DNA of 64,000 nucleotides. Source: Hyphomicrobiales bacterium. Lineage in GTDB: Bacteria > Pseudomonadota > Alphaproteobacteria > Rhizobiales > Rhizobiaceae. The DNA is taken from positions 101,670-165,669 of the forward strand of contig UBNV01000012.1 in assembly GCA_900466945.1 (NCBI GenBank), in the 5' to 3' direction. The notes below the pieces were generated by a model that saw nothing but the letters and a program-made list of their open reading frames with translations, ran no database searches and had not been told where the DNA came from. The position numbers and the translations under genes were made by a program. Positions 28,220 to 37,633 of the stretch are shown in pieces; within the stretch, counting starts at the first letter, position 1, and every line of letters begins with the position of its first letter.

Positions 28220-30055
28220 ATGTTTCAGTCCTTCGAGGTCAAGTCCACGCCGGTTCACGGCAAGTCCCGCATCGCAGCGATTCGGGGCCTGTTCGGCGAA
28301 CTCGCAATCGATGGTGTGCTCGTTCCGCGTTCGGACGAGTACCTGGGCGAGTATGTTCCGGAATCCGCCGAACGCCTGGCATGGGCCACCGGTTTTACCG
28401 GATCGGCCGGCATGCTGATGGTGACCGAAACGCTTGCAGTCGTCTTTGTCGACGGGCGCTATGTCACCCAGCTTGCCCAGCAGGTGGATGCCACCGTCTT
28501 CACGCCGGGCGACCTCGTCGGCGAACCGCCGCACAAGTGGATCGAGAACCGGGCGCCGAAGGGTTTCCGCCTCGGTATCGACCCGTGGATGCATACCGGT
28601 GCCGAAGTCCGCCGACTGGAAAAGGCGCTGGCCGACAAGGGCGGCAGTCTGGTCTTTCTTCCCTTCAACCCCGTCGATCGCCTCTGGACGGATCGCCCAG
28701 CCGAGCCGAAGGGCGCCGTGATGATCCAGGCCCTCAACCAGGCTGGTGCATCTGCCGCCGACAAGCTGAAAAAGATCAGCGCCGATCTGACTGAGAAGAA
28801 CCTGGCTGCTGTGTTGATCACCGATCCCTCGTCGGTGGCCTGGATCTTCAATCTGCGTGGCAGCGACGTGCCGCATACGCCGCATCCGCTGTCGCGGGCG
28901 ATCATCAAGGCAAACGGGTCGGCTGAACTCTTCCTCGACAGTGCAAAGACCAATCTCGAGGTCGAGAGTTATCTGCGCGACCTCTGCGAGCAGGTGGATC
29001 CTGCCATCCTGTCCGAGCGCCTGGAGCGGGTGGCCCGTGATGGAGCCCGCATCCTCGTTGATCCCGATCTCGCGCCCTACGCACTCTCCCGCATGATCCG
29101 CGACAGCGGTGGCGAGGTGGTCGAGGGCAATGATCCAGCGAAGCTCGGCCGTGCGGTGAAGAACATGGTCGAGCTCAACGGCTCGGCCACTGCCCATCTG
29201 CAGGATGGCGTGGCCATGGTGGAATTCCTCCACTGGTTCGACGAGCAGCCGCATGGCAGCCTGACCGAAATCGCGGCGGCGCAGAAGCTGGAAGCCGTGC
29301 GCGCCTCGGTCGGCGAGCGCATGCAGAACCCACTCAAGGATATCTCATTCGACACCATTTCTGGGGCCGGCGAGAATGCCGCGATCATGCATTACCGCGT
29401 CACGACGGAAAGCGACCGACAGATCCGGTCGGCCGAGATGTTCCTGATCGATTCAGGCGCGCAATATGTAAACGGCACCACCGACATCACCCGCACACTC
29501 GCCGTCGGCGAGGTGCCGGAGGAGCAGAAGCGCTTCTTCACGCTGGCCTTGAAGGGCATGATTGCGATCAGCACGGCGCGTTTTCCGAAAGGCACACGTG
29601 GCTGCGATCTCGATCCCCTGGCCCGTATCGCGCTCTGGAAGGCCGGTGCCGACTTCGCGCATGGCACGGGCCATGGCGTCGGATCCTATCTCTCGGTGCA
29701 TGAGGGGCCGCAGCGCATTGCCCGGCTTTCGACGCAGGAGTTGCTGCCCGGCATGATCCTTTCCAACGAGCCGGGTTATTACCGCCCGGGCAGCTTCGGT
29801 ATCCGCATCGAGAACCTGATCTATGTGCGCGAGGCCGAGGCGATCGAGGGTGGCGACCAGCCGATGCTCGGTTTTGAAACGCTGACCTTCGTTCCGATCG
29901 ATCGTAACCTCATCGTCGAGGACCTACTCACGCGTGACGAGCTGCAGTGGCTCGACGCCTATCACGCCAAGACCCGCGAGGAGCTTTTGCCGTTGATTGC
30001 CGATGTCGCTGTACGCGAGTGGCTGGAGCAGGCGACTGCGCCCTTTGCGCACTAA
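28220..30055 (+). CDS. Aminopeptidase P family (Xaa-Pro) peptidase
   Basis: 611 residues from ATG 28220 (MFQSFEVKS); GTG 28208 is also in frame. Three-domain architecture: two creatinase-like N-terminal domains (LVPRSDEYLGEYVPESAERLAW; LITDPSSVAWIFNLRGSD) and the pita-bread catalytic domain. Metal ligands are visible as D in FLIDSGAQYVNG and TTDITRT, H in FAHGTGHGVGSYLSVHEGP, and E in SNEPGYY and IRIENL. Such enzymes remove the N-terminal residue before proline in a Mn-dependent reaction, in the cytoplasm. The long form resembles eukaryotic cytosolic aminopeptidase P. It stands alone, convergent with azlD. Confidence 0.93.
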   Translation: MFQSFEVKSTPVHGKSRIAAIRGLFGELAIDGVLVPRSDEYLGEYVPESAERLAWATGFTGSAGMLMVTETLAVVFVDGRYVTQLAQQVDATVFTPGDLVGEPPHKWIENRAPKGFRLGIDPWMHTGAEVRRLEKALADKGGSLVFLPFNPVDRLWTDRPAEPKGAVMIQALNQAGASAADKLKKISADLTEKNLAAVLITDPSSVAWIFNLRGSDVPHTPHPLSRAIIKANGSAELFLDSAKTNLEVESYLRDLCEQVDPAILSERLERVARDGARILVDPDLAPYALSRMIRDSGGEVVEGNDPAKLGRAVKNMVELNGSATAHLQDGVAMVEFLHWFDEQPHGSLTEIAAAQKLEAVRASVGERMQNPLKDISFDTISGAGENAAIMHYRVTTESDRQIRSAEMFLIDSGAQYVNGTTDITRTLAVGEVPEEQKRFFTLALKGMIAISTARFPKGTRGCDLDPLARIALWKAGADFAHGTGHGVGSYLSVHEGPQRIARLSTQELLPGMILSNEPGYYRPGSFGIRIENLIYVREAEAIEGGDQPMLGFETLTFVPIDRNLIVEDLLTRDELQWLDAYHAKTREELLPLIADVAVREWLEQATAPFAH

Positions 30056-30058
30056 GGA

Positions 30059-30370
30059 TCAGCCGATCAACTGACGCATAACCATGACAACGGCCCAGCC
30101 GCCGATCAGCATGGGGATGGCCCCGAAGCGCAAGCCGATCAGGAGGGCCGCGGCCATCGCGACCTTCACGTCGATTTCGCCATAGAAAAAGGCGGGCGCG
30201 ACGAGGGCCGTCAGGACGGCGGCAGGAACGGCATTGAGGGCCGCCTCCAGGCGTGGTGGCATGGATTTCAGACGCTTGACGAGAACATAGCCGCCTATGC
30301 GGGTGAGGAATGTCGCGGCGGCCGCAGTTGCGATCAGGAGCGTCATGTAGGGAGTGAGAAGTGTGGTCAT
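30059..30370 (-). CDS. azlD: AzlD family branched-chain amino acid exporter subunit
   Basis: 103 residues with three to four hydrophobic segments. TRIGGYVLVKRLKSMPPRLEAALNAVPAAVLTALVAP is typical of AzlD. Its start overlaps the azlC stop by four bases (ATGA), so the two are translationally coupled and should form the two-subunit exporter of branched-chain amino acids at the inner membrane. The stop lies three bases after the stop of the convergent peptidase gene. Confidence 0.9.
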   Translation of the reverse strand: MTTLLTPYMTLLIATAAAATFLTRIGGYVLVKRLKSMPPRLEAALNAVPAAVLTALVAPAFFYGEIDVKVAMAAALLIGLRFGAIPMLIGGWAVVMVMRQLIG

Positions 30371-31092
30371 GGCGCTGTCTCCTCACGTGTCGGCGCGGGC
30401 AGCGGCAAAACTGCTGCCAGCAAGATGCCGGCGAGGGCGCCCACGCTGATGTGCCAGGGGGCACCGATCAGGTGCTGGGCGACGACCGAGACCACGGCGC
30501 TGACGGCGACGATCAGTAGAAAATTACCACGCTTGCGGAAGCCGAGGACGAGGCCGAGGAAATAGATGGGCAGAAGTACGTCGATGCCCCAGACAGCCGG
30601 ATCTCCCATGACGCTGCCAAGCGCTCCGCCGACGGCACTCATGGCGACCCAGGGCACGTAGATCATCGCACCAAAGCCAAAATACCAGGGGAAGCTCACC
30701 TCGCGACCGCTTTCGCCGCGGGCGACGGCCTCGGCGAATTGCGGGTCCGTCAGCAGGAAGAAGCTCAGCATCTTCTGGGGAAAGGTATAGTGGTCGATGA
30801 ACGGCGTGAGCGCTGCCGAATACAGGATGTGGCGGAAGTTCACGGCGAGGATCGAAAGTACGACGACCCACATGGGCACGTTCTGGCCGAACAGTTCGAT
30901 GCCGACCAGCTGGCTGGCGCCTGCATAGACTGTGGCGCTCATCAGTGCCGCTTCCGCGACGGTCTGGCCATTCGCCACGGCGACGGCGCCGAAAAGAATG
31001 GCGAAGGGACCGGCGGAGATAATGACGGGAAGTGCCTTCAGTGCACCTTGGGCGAATTCGGATCGGGACATGTCTGCAATTCTCGCGTTCAT
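30367..31092 (-). CDS. azlC: AzlC family branched-chain amino acid exporter, large subunit
   Basis: 241 residues from ATG 31092. The family entry FAQGALKALPVIISAGPFAILFG is followed by about seven hydrophobic segments, ASQLVGIELFGQNVP, and NFRHILYSAAL, the AzlC signature. With AzlD it exports branched-chain amino acids and analogues. The start is uncertain: ATG 31071 and ATG 31170 are also in frame, and no strong ribosome site is present. It is divergent from the DUF2164 gene, with 142 bases between. Confidence 0.88.
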   Translation of the reverse strand: MNARIADMSRSEFAQGALKALPVIISAGPFAILFGAVAVANGQTVAEAALMSATVYAGASQLVGIELFGQNVPMWVVVLSILAVNFRHILYSAALTPFIDHYTFPQKMLSFFLLTDPQFAEAVARGESGREVSFPWYFGFGAMIYVPWVAMSAVGGALGSVMGDPAVWGIDVLLPIYFLGLVLGFRKRGNFLLIVAVSAVVSVVAQHLIGAPWHISVGALAGILLAAVLPLPAPTREETAP

Positions 31093-31234
31093 CTGCTGGC
31101 TAAAGCCTGTTGCCCTGACGTACAAACCAATTCGGCTGATGGAACGACCATCGGCATTGATGAGTGCCATTGGCACTGGACGCGGCCGGCGTCTTGTCGA
31201 AAAGTCGCACGCGGCATGATGGAGGCGTAAGCAA

Positions 31235-31489
31235 GTGGCGATGGAGAAGGATCTGATAAGCCGTGAGGAGAAGGAACGCTTCCTTCTCAAGATCCAGCGC
31301 CACCTCTCCGACGAGGTTGAGGTCGAACTCGGACGATTCGAGGCGGAGGCGCTCGTCGACCTCGTCGCGGACCTGCTCGGCCCACACTACTACAACAAGG
31401 GACTGCGCGATGCGCAGGCGCTGCTTGCCCGGCAGGTCGACCAAATCAATGATGCTCTTTACGAAATGGAGCGCCTGCCGGAGACGTGA
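31235..31489 (+). CDS. DUF2164 family protein
   Basis: 84 residues. GTG 31235 is nine bases after GGAGG, while ATG 31241 is 15 away, so GTG is preferred. The protein is small, acidic and helical, and contains the DUF2164 core: FLLKIQRHLSDEVEVELGRFEAEALVDLV, then GPHYYNKGLRDAQALL. No catalytic residues or DNA-binding motif can be named, and the family has no known function. It is divergent from azlC and convergent with panB (zero bases between stops). Confidence 0.85.
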   Translation: MAMEKDLISREEKERFLLKIQRHLSDEVEVELGRFEAEALVDLVADLLGPHYYNKGLRDAQALLARQVDQINDALYEMERLPET

Positions 31490-32317
31490 CTATTTCTTCG
31501 GGCGGATCTGGAACGTGTGTTCCGGGCCGGGGAAGATGCGCTCCTTCACCTCAGCGGCGTAGTCGCTGGCGGCCTTGTCGATGACCTCTGCCAGCTCGCT
31601 ATAGTGCTTGACGAAGCGCGGCTTGAACTCGTTGAACAGGCCGAGCATGTCGTCGGAGACGAGGATTTGGCCGTCACAGGCGGGCGAGGCGCCGATGCCG
31701 ATCGTGGCGGCCTTTACTGTTGTGGTGATTTCGCGGGCGAGGGGCTCGACAGTGCCTTCGATGACCATGGCGAAGGCGCCGGCTTCGTCGATCGCCTTGG
31801 CGTCACGGCGGATCTTCTCCTGCTCGGCTTCGCTGTGGCCCTTGGATCGGTAACCGCCCGAGGTGTTTACCTGCTGCGGCATCAGGCCGATATGGCCGAA
31901 GACCGGAACGCCGCGGCTGACGAGGAATTCGACCGTTTCCGCCATTTCCGCGCCGCCTTCGAGCTTCACGCCGTCGCAGCCGGTTTCCTTCATCAGGCGC
32001 ACGGCATTGCGAAAGGCCTGCTCCTTGCTCTCCTGATAGGATCCGAAGGGCAGATCGACGATCACGCAGGCACGGGTCGCGCCGCGCATTGCCGCCTGGC
32101 CGTGGGCGACCATCATGTCCATGGTGACGCCGACGGTGGTCTCCATTCCATAGAGCACCATACCGAGACTGTCGCCGACCAGAAGCAGGTCGCAGTGGCG
32201 GTCGAGGATGCGGGCGACCGGGGTCGTATAGGCCGTCAGCGAAACGATCGGCTTGATGCCCTTAAGGGCCGTGATGTCGGCAGGTGTGAAGCGCTTCTGG
32301 CGGGGTGGTGTGCTCAT
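31490..32317 (-). CDS. panB: 3-methyl-2-oxobutanoate hydroxymethyltransferase (PanB)
   Basis: 275 residues. ATG 32317 lies one base after the panC stop; longer frames would run into panC. PanB adds a hydroxymethyl group from methylene-THF to 2-oxoisovalerate, giving ketopantoate. Features are [21 protein letters not shown], the metal-binding [22 protein letters not shown], and [18 protein letters not shown] with the ligand histidine. The enzyme acts in the cytoplasm in pantothenate/CoA synthesis. It is translated directly after panC. No ketopantoate reductase gene (panE) lies nearby. Confidence 0.96.
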   Translation of the reverse strand: MSTPPRQKRFTPADITALKGIKPIVSLTAYTTPVARILDRHCDLLLVGDSLGMVLYGMETTVGVTMDMMVAHGQAAMRGATRACVIVDLPFGSYQESKEQAFRNAVRLMKETGCDGVKLEGGAEMAETVEFLVSRGVPVFGHIGLMPQQVNTSGGYRSKGHSEAEQEKIRRDAKAIDEAGAFAMVIEGTVEPLAREITTTVKAATIGIGASPACDGQILVSDDMLGLFNEFKPRFVKHYSELAEVIDKAASDYAAEVKERIFPGPEHTFQIRPKK

Positions 32318-32318
32318 G

Positions 32319-33191
32319 TCAGGCGGCCTCCATGCCGGTGGCGGCCGCTTGGCCGATGATGCTGTTGTCGAGAAGCTTGGTCTTGCCAAAGCGGACATAG
32401 AGCAGGACGAGTGCGGTACCACGCACCGTCTCTATCCGCTCCAGGGTGCTTGGATCGCGGATCGCTACGACCTCGGGTTTGGCGAGCGGTTCAGTCCGAA
32501 TGAACGCTATCAGCTTGGATTCCAGCGTCTCCACGTCGCGGATACCGGTTCGAACCAGGCGTTCGGCCTCTGCGAGTGTCTTCGGCACGATGACCGCTGC
32601 CGTGCGTTCGGCGGGCGACAGATAGACATTGCGCGACGAGCAGGCGAGGCCATCGGCCTCGCGGACCGTGGCGACCGGCACGATGCGGACAGGCTGGGCG
32701 AGATCCTTGACCATCTTCTGGATGATCGTGACCTGCTGATAGTCCTTCTCGCCGAAATAGGCGGCATCCGGCTGGACGATGTTGAAGAGCTTGGTCACGA
32801 CGGTTGCCACGCCTGCGAAATGGCCGGGACGAGCCTCTCCCTCGAGTTCGGAGCCGAGTTTCGGCAGATCGACCACCGTCTGCATCGGTTCTGGATACAT
32901 GTCCTCGACGCTGGGGGCGAAGACATAATCTACGCCTGCCTCTTCCAGCATGGCACTGTCGCGGGCGAGATCGCGCGGGTATTTTTCCAGGTCCTCGTTT
33001 TTGCCGAACTGCAGCGGGTTGACGAAGATCGAGACGGCCGTCACGTCGTTTTCAGACTTGGCGCGGCCAACAAGGCTCAAGTGTCCTTGGTGCAGATAAC
33101 CCATGGTCGGCACGAAGCCGATGGTCTGGCCGGCGCGGCGGCGGGGCGCGAGCTTCTGTCGCAAAGCGGCGATCGTGGTGACGAGTTCCAT
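32319..33191 (-). CDS. panC: Pantothenate synthetase (PanC)
   Basis: 290 residues. The nucleotidyltransferase HIGH-type motif is H-Q-G-H in [16 protein letters not shown], and [23 protein letters not shown] and [14 protein letters not shown], with the KMSKS-like site, follow. It joins pantoate and beta-alanine with ATP hydrolysis to AMP. It is the first gene of a panC-panB operon (one base between). The upstream gene pncA, on the same strand, ends 89 bases before, so one cofactor transcript is possible but not shown. Confidence 0.96.
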   Translation of the reverse strand: MELVTTIAALRQKLAPRRRAGQTIGFVPTMGYLHQGHLSLVGRAKSENDVTAVSIFVNPLQFGKNEDLEKYPRDLARDSAMLEEAGVDYVFAPSVEDMYPEPMQTVVDLPKLGSELEGEARPGHFAGVATVVTKLFNIVQPDAAYFGEKDYQQVTIIQKMVKDLAQPVRIVPVATVREADGLACSSRNVYLSPAERTAAVIVPKTLAEAERLVRTGIRDVETLESKLIAFIRTEPLAKPEVVAIRDPSTLERIETVRGTALVLLYVRFGKTKLLDNSIIGQAAATGMEAA

Positions 33192-33280
33192 GACCGGCGT
33201 CCTCCCTGTCTTCTCACTGGCTCGGCTCTAGCGCTTGCCGTCAAAAAAGGCAATCGCACGAATCCTTTGCAGATTTTTTC

Positions 33281-33907
33281 TCACAAACCGATTCGGCTGC
33301 TGTCGATGATCTCGACACCCGCCTGGCGCATGGCCGCGAATGCTTCCTCGACTCCCTTCGGATCGATGCCGCGGCATCCGTCCTCAATGACGCGAACCCT
33401 CACACCCGGCAGCATGTCGACGGCATCCAGAGCGGAAAACTTGACGCAATAGTCCGTGGCAAGGCCCATCACGTCGACCTCGGTCACGCCCTTTGCCTTC
33501 AGCCAATCAGCCAGGCCGGTCAGTGCCGTCTGGTCGTTGTCGCGGAAGGTGGAATAGCTATCGACCTTGGGGTTCTCACCCTTGCGCTGGACAAAGTCGA
33601 TGCGGTCGGTGGCAAGGTCGGGATGGAACTCTGCATCGACGCTATCCTGGATGCAGTGATCCGGCCACATGACCTGCTGCTGGCCGGACAGCTCGCCCAT
33701 GTCGAACGGCTGCTTGCCGCGATGCTGGGAGGCGAAGCTGCCGTGGTTGGAAGGGTGCCAATCCTGCGATGCGACGATGATGTCATAGAGGCCGCTTGCC
33801 ATCAGGCGATTGGCGATAGGCACGACCTCGTCACCGCCCGCAACCGGCAGACTGCCGCCCGGGCAGAATCCATTCTGGATATCGATCAGCAGAAGGGCCT
33901 TCGTCAT
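33281..33907 (-). CDS. pncA: Nicotinamidase/pyrazinamidase (PncA)
   Basis: 208 residues from ATG 33907, seven bases after GGAG. PncA deamidates nicotinamide to nicotinic acid for NAD salvage. The catalytic aspartate is D9 in LLIDIQNGF. The metal-site residues lie in ASQDWHPSNHGSF. The catalytic lysine is in the FVQRKGENPKVDSYS segment, and the nucleophilic cysteine in GLATDYCVKFSALDA. All are present. It is divergent from the PQQ dehydrogenase gene, with 193 bases between, and lies upstream of panC-panB on the same strand. Confidence 0.94.
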   Translation of the reverse strand: MTKALLLIDIQNGFCPGGSLPVAGGDEVVPIANRLMASGLYDIIVASQDWHPSNHGSFASQHRGKQPFDMGELSGQQQVMWPDHCIQDSVDAEFHPDLATDRIDFVQRKGENPKVDSYSTFRDNDQTALTGLADWLKAKGVTEVDVMGLATDYCVKFSALDAVDMLPGVRVRVIEDGCRGIDPKGVEEAFAAMRQAGVEIIDSSRIGL

Positions 33908-34100
33908 TGTCGCGCTCCAATTCTTGTGCGGCGCAAGATGGCAATGACAGCGATGGGGATCAAGGCCGGATTTCTCAATTTGCGCCAGCGTGGAATGAGG
34001 GAACAATCGATAGGTTCCATCGTTCCGCTGATGTTGTCCTTCGACAAGATCGCAGCTGGCGGTCATATCTCGCAATTTCAAGACATCGAATGGAACCGGC

Positions 34101-36440
34101 ATGTTTCTGATTGTTACCGCTGTCGTCTTCGGGATCCTGGGGCTCGTCCTCGGGGCAGGGGGCATACAGCTCCTCACCCTTGGAGGCAGTCCCTATTTCC
34201 TTCTCGCCGGACTTGCTCTTCTTGCAACGGCCGTCCTGCTTTTTCTCCGCCGTGCGGAAGCCCTCTGGGTCTACGGCCTGTTCATTCTCGCGAGCCTCAT
34301 TTGGGCCGTGATCGAAGTCGGTCTCGACTGGTGGCAGTTGGGTCCACGCGGTGGTCTGATCATCGTGCTCGGCCTGTGGCTGATGCTGCCGGCAGTCCGG
34401 AGGCGGCTCGGACCCGTTCATCGGCGTGATCGGGTGGCGGCAAGCATGCTCCCAGTCGCAGTGCCGGTTCTAATTTCCGTCGTCGTTGCCGGCATCTCTC
34501 TGTTCGTCGAGCCTTATGGCCGTGATGGGGTGCTGCCAACCGAACAGGTGGCTGCCGCGCCTGCACTTGGGGGCGACGTGCCCGATGGTGACTGGCACCA
34601 ATATGGGCGCACCCCCTATGGACAGCGCTATTCCCCGCTCACCCAGATCAACACAGACAACGTAAAGGATCTCAAGATTGCCTGGACCTACCAGACCGGC
34701 GATGTGAAGCTGCCGGAGGATGTCGGCGAGACGACCTACCAGGTCACGCCGCTGAAGGTCGGAGACACGCTCTATCTCTGCACGCCGCACAATTGGGCGA
34801 TCGCCGTCGATGCGGCGACGGGTGAGGAAAAATGGAAATTCGACCCGAATGCGGGTCTCAACCCAGATCGCCAGCACCAGACTTGCCGCGGGGTGACCTA
34901 CTATCGTGATCCGGCAGCTGTCGAAGGCACCGTCTGCGCCGAACGCGTCTACCTACCGACCTCCGACGCCAGGTTGATTGCACTCGATGCCGGGACGGGA
35001 GCCATCTGCGAGAGCTTCGCCAATGGCGGCACGCTGCAGCTCGAGCAGAACATGCCCTACAATCCCGCCGGCTACTACTATTCGACCTCGCCGCCGGTGA
35101 TCGCCGCGGGTAAGATCATCATCGGCGGTGCCGTGAATGATAACTATTCGACGCAGTCGCAGTCGGGCGTCATCCGTGCTTTCGACGTCAATACCGGCGC
35201 GCTCGTGTGGAACTGGGATAGCGGCAATCCGGAGCAGACGGCACCGCTTGGCCCCGACGAGACCTACACGGCGAATTCTCCGAATAGCTGGTCGATCTTC
35301 TCGGTCGATGAACAGCTGGGCCTCGTCTATATCCCGCTCGGCAACCAGGTGCCCGACCAGCTCGGCATGGGCCGCAGCGAAAACGTCGAGAAATACGCGT
35401 CGTCCATCGTCGCGCTCGACGTGAACACCGGACAGGATCGCTGGGTACGCCAGACCGTGCATCACGACCTCTGGGACATGGATGTGCCGGCGCAGCCGGT
35501 GCTGATGGACCTCAATCGTGACGACGGTTCTGTGGTTCCGGCCCTCATCGGACCCACGAAGCAGGGTGACATCTATGTTCTCGACCGCCGCAATGGCGAG
35601 CCGATCATTCCGGTGCGCGAAATCCCAGCACCGGGTGGGGCGATCCCCGAGGACTTCACCGCGCCAACGCAGCCGATCTCGGATCTCACCTTCCGTCCGC
35701 CGACGATGACCGAGAGCAATATGTGGGGGCTGACGATCATCGACCAGATGATGTGCCGTATCCAGTTTCATCAGCTGAAATATGAGGGCCAGTACACGCC
35801 GCCTTCGCTGGAAGGCACGCTGGTCTATCCCGGCAATTTCGGCACCTTCAACTGGGGTTCGGTTGCAGTCGATCCGGAGCGGCAGGTCATGTTCGGCATG
35901 CCGACCTATCTGGCCTTCACCTCGAAGCTGGTGCCGCGGTCGGAGATCCCGCCGAAAGAAGAAGGCGCGACCGGTTCTGAGCAGGGCCTGAACCGCAACG
36001 AAGGCGCACCTTATGGTGTAATCATGGGGCCGTTCCTCTCGCCGCTCGGCATTCCTTGCCAGGCGCCACCATGGGGCACGGTGGCCGGCGTAGACCTGCG
36101 CTCGGGCGAGGTCGCCTATCAGAAGCGTAACGGCACGGTCTACGACATGACGCCGCTTCCGCTGCCGTTCAAGGTCGGCGTGCCCGGTATCGGTGGTCCG
36201 ATGATCACCAAGGGTGGCGTGGTCTTCCTGGGTGCAGCCGTCGACAACTATCTGCGTGCCTATGATCTGACGACCGGCGACCAGCTGTGGGAATCGCGCC
36301 TACCGGCCGGTGGCCAGGCGACGCCGATGACCTACGCGCTCGACGACGGCAAGCAATATGTCGTGATGGTGGCTGGCGGACATGGATCGGTCGGCACGAC
36401 GCCCGGTGACTACGTCATCGCATACACGCTGCCGGACTGA
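34101..36440 (+). CDS. gcd: Membrane-bound PQQ-dependent glucose/quinate-type dehydrogenase
   Basis: 779 residues. Five N-terminal membrane helices (residues 1 to ~135) precede an eight-bladed propeller in the periplasm starting at GDWHQYGRTPYGQRYSPLTQI, which reads as the PQQ-family entry. Other family marks are KIAWTYQTGD, TPLKVGDTLYLCTPHNWAIAVDAATGEEKWKFD, HHDLWDMDVPAQP, and the C-terminal GGVVFLGAAVDNYLRAYD. Enzymes of this type oxidise glucose, quinate or shikimate and pass electrons to ubiquinone. The exact sugar cannot be told from motifs, so the symbol is tentative. No pqq genes lie here. A strong hairpin follows the stop. Confidence 0.87.
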   Translation: MFLIVTAVVFGILGLVLGAGGIQLLTLGGSPYFLLAGLALLATAVLLFLRRAEALWVYGLFILASLIWAVIEVGLDWWQLGPRGGLIIVLGLWLMLPAVRRRLGPVHRRDRVAASMLPVAVPVLISVVVAGISLFVEPYGRDGVLPTEQVAAAPALGGDVPDGDWHQYGRTPYGQRYSPLTQINTDNVKDLKIAWTYQTGDVKLPEDVGETTYQVTPLKVGDTLYLCTPHNWAIAVDAATGEEKWKFDPNAGLNPDRQHQTCRGVTYYRDPAAVEGTVCAERVYLPTSDARLIALDAGTGAICESFANGGTLQLEQNMPYNPAGYYYSTSPPVIAAGKIIIGGAVNDNYSTQSQSGVIRAFDVNTGALVWNWDSGNPEQTAPLGPDETYTANSPNSWSIFSVDEQLGLVYIPLGNQVPDQLGMGRSENVEKYASSIVALDVNTGQDRWVRQTVHHDLWDMDVPAQPVLMDLNRDDGSVVPALIGPTKQGDIYVLDRRNGEPIIPVREIPAPGGAIPEDFTAPTQPISDLTFRPPTMTESNMWGLTIIDQMMCRIQFHQLKYEGQYTPPSLEGTLVYPGNFGTFNWGSVAVDPERQVMFGMPTYLAFTSKLVPRSEIPPKEEGATGSEQGLNRNEGAPYGVIMGPFLSPLGIPCQAPPWGTVAGVDLRSGEVAYQKRNGTVYDMTPLPLPFKVGVPGIGGPMITKGGVVFLGAAVDNYLRAYDLTTGDQLWESRLPAGGQATPMTYALDDGKQYVVMVAGGHGSVGTTPGDYVIAYTLPD

Positions 36441-36455
36441 TGTCCCGAAGTAATC

Positions 36456-36484
36456 GAACCCGCCCGAAACGCTCGGGCGGGTTC
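36456..36484 (+). terminator. Hairpin terminator after the PQQ dehydrogenase
   Basis: A perfect 12-bp stem (GAACCCGCCCGA / TCGGGCGGGTTC) with a 5-base loop starts 16 bases after the stop. It is followed by ACTTTC, so the T-run is poor, but the stem is among the strongest in the window. Confidence 0.75.
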
Positions 36485-36578
36485 ACTTTCGGCACACTTC
36501 GGCGTGTCGGGCGTTGCTGCGAAACGGAACGTTAACCATGTGATTCTAAACACATGACGTAACGTGAGGATGTTTCGC

Positions 36579-36857
36579 ATGAGTAGCCAAGCCATGAACG
36601 GCACGACCAACCCGACCATCGCCTTCTTTCCGCTTGCGAGCCGTAGGGACCTGGTGCGCCGTTCGGCGATCGAACTCGATCGCCTGAATGGCTATGCGGC
36701 GACCGAATTCTGGAAGGCGACCTGCCGTGGGCTCGGCAACGAATTGCTCGAACTGGGCTGCCCGGAAGACGAGATGCGGACCGAAATCATAGACTTCCAG
36801 GCCGCTGTCCAGATCGAACTGATGTGGCTGCATCGTGAGGAAGCAGCCCAAGGCTGA
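36579..36857 (+). CDS. DUF6074-like small protein
   Basis: 92 residues from ATG 36579, eight bases after GAGGA; GTG 36564 and ATG 36570 are in frame but overlap that site. The core reads IAFFPLASRRDLVRRSAIELDRL, then AATEFWKATCRGLGNELLELG, EDEMRTEIIDFQAAVQIEL. It looks like a compact helical protein of the DUF6074 type found in rhizobia. Function is unknown. It is convergent with the cupin gene, with two bases between the stops. Confidence 0.7.
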   Translation: MSSQAMNGTTNPTIAFFPLASRRDLVRRSAIELDRLNGYAATEFWKATCRGLGNELLELGCPEDEMRTEIIDFQAAVQIELMWLHREEAAQG

Positions 36858-36859
36858 CC

Positions 36860-37480
36860 TCACAGGCCCGTCGCCAGGCTACCCTCTTCTTCGATCGTGA
36901 GACGATCAGCATCTCGGCGGGGCGAGACCGCGAGCCGGTAGCCCATCATGCGGGCGATCGGAGCAAGCGCTGCGAAGAGCAGCTTTTGCACAGCCACCGG
37001 CGGTCCCGAAATGTACAGGTGATCGCGGAAGGCATTCAGGCCGAGCGCGATCGGCAAGAGCTTTACCGACCCATCCGGCTTGAAGTAGTCCGGATACTCG
37101 GACGTCCAGCGCGCCAGATTGAGGAAGAAGCGAAGATGCTGCTGGGCGTTGACGAAGGTCACCGTCAGGTGGGTTTCGCCAAAAGAAGCGTTGCGGAAGA
37201 AGTGACTGGCGCCCTTGGGCACAGTGATCGATTGACCTTCCGTCGCGAAATGCTCCCGACCATTGATCATCACCATGACCCGACCGCGTTTGACGGTGAA
37301 GATTTCTTCCGTTTCCGGGTGGATATGCGCAATGGCATTGCCACCTCCCGAACCGCCTTTGCCGAGAATCACGTCCATCTGGCTCGAGTGCCGGTCTTCA
37401 TAGGGATGGGTGAAGACGAAGGTTTCCTTGTTGTAGGCATTGAGAATACGGGTGCCGGCCGGCACAAGCGCTTCGCGCAT
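36860..37480 (-). CDS. Cupin domain protein
   Basis: 206 residues from ATG 37480, seven bases after AAGGAG. A single cupin barrel occupies residues ~25-115, with metal-binding motif 1 IAHIHPETEEIFTVKRGRV and motif 2 near VPKGASHFFRNAS. The remaining ~90 residues are a helical extension (WTSEYPDYF... QKLLFAALAPIARMMGYRL) seen in some uncharacterised cupins. Substrate is unknown. It is divergent from a LysR regulator with a 153-base shared gap, so it is the likely target of that regulator. Confidence 0.82.
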   Translation of the reverse strand: MREALVPAGTRILNAYNKETFVFTHPYEDRHSSQMDVILGKGGSGGGNAIAHIHPETEEIFTVKRGRVMVMINGREHFATEGQSITVPKGASHFFRNASFGETHLTVTFVNAQQHLRFFLNLARWTSEYPDYFKPDGSVKLLPIALGLNAFRDHLYISGPPVAVQKLLFAALAPIARMMGYRLAVSPRRDADRLTIEEEGSLATGL

Positions 37481-37511
37481 GGCATTACTCCTTCGAGGAT
37501 TCGATTTGATG

Positions 37512-37534
37512 CGTGTTTGACGCCCGGCGACACG
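37512..37534. promoter_or_regulatory. Inverted repeat in the cupin/LysR divergent promoter
   Basis: CGTGT at 37512-37516 and ACACG at 37530-37534 form an inverted repeat separated by 13 bases, in the gap between the two divergent genes. LysR boxes are usually T-N11-A, so the spacing is two bases longer than classical. Candidate operator only. Confidence 0.3.
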
Positions 37535-37633
37535 TTTCGCGGGCAATGAAAACCGTGTAGTTTGCCGGCGTTTCCGCTTCAAACCCCGTTTTTGCCGCCC
37601 CATTCACCGGATTTGCATAACGTGACCGGATCG

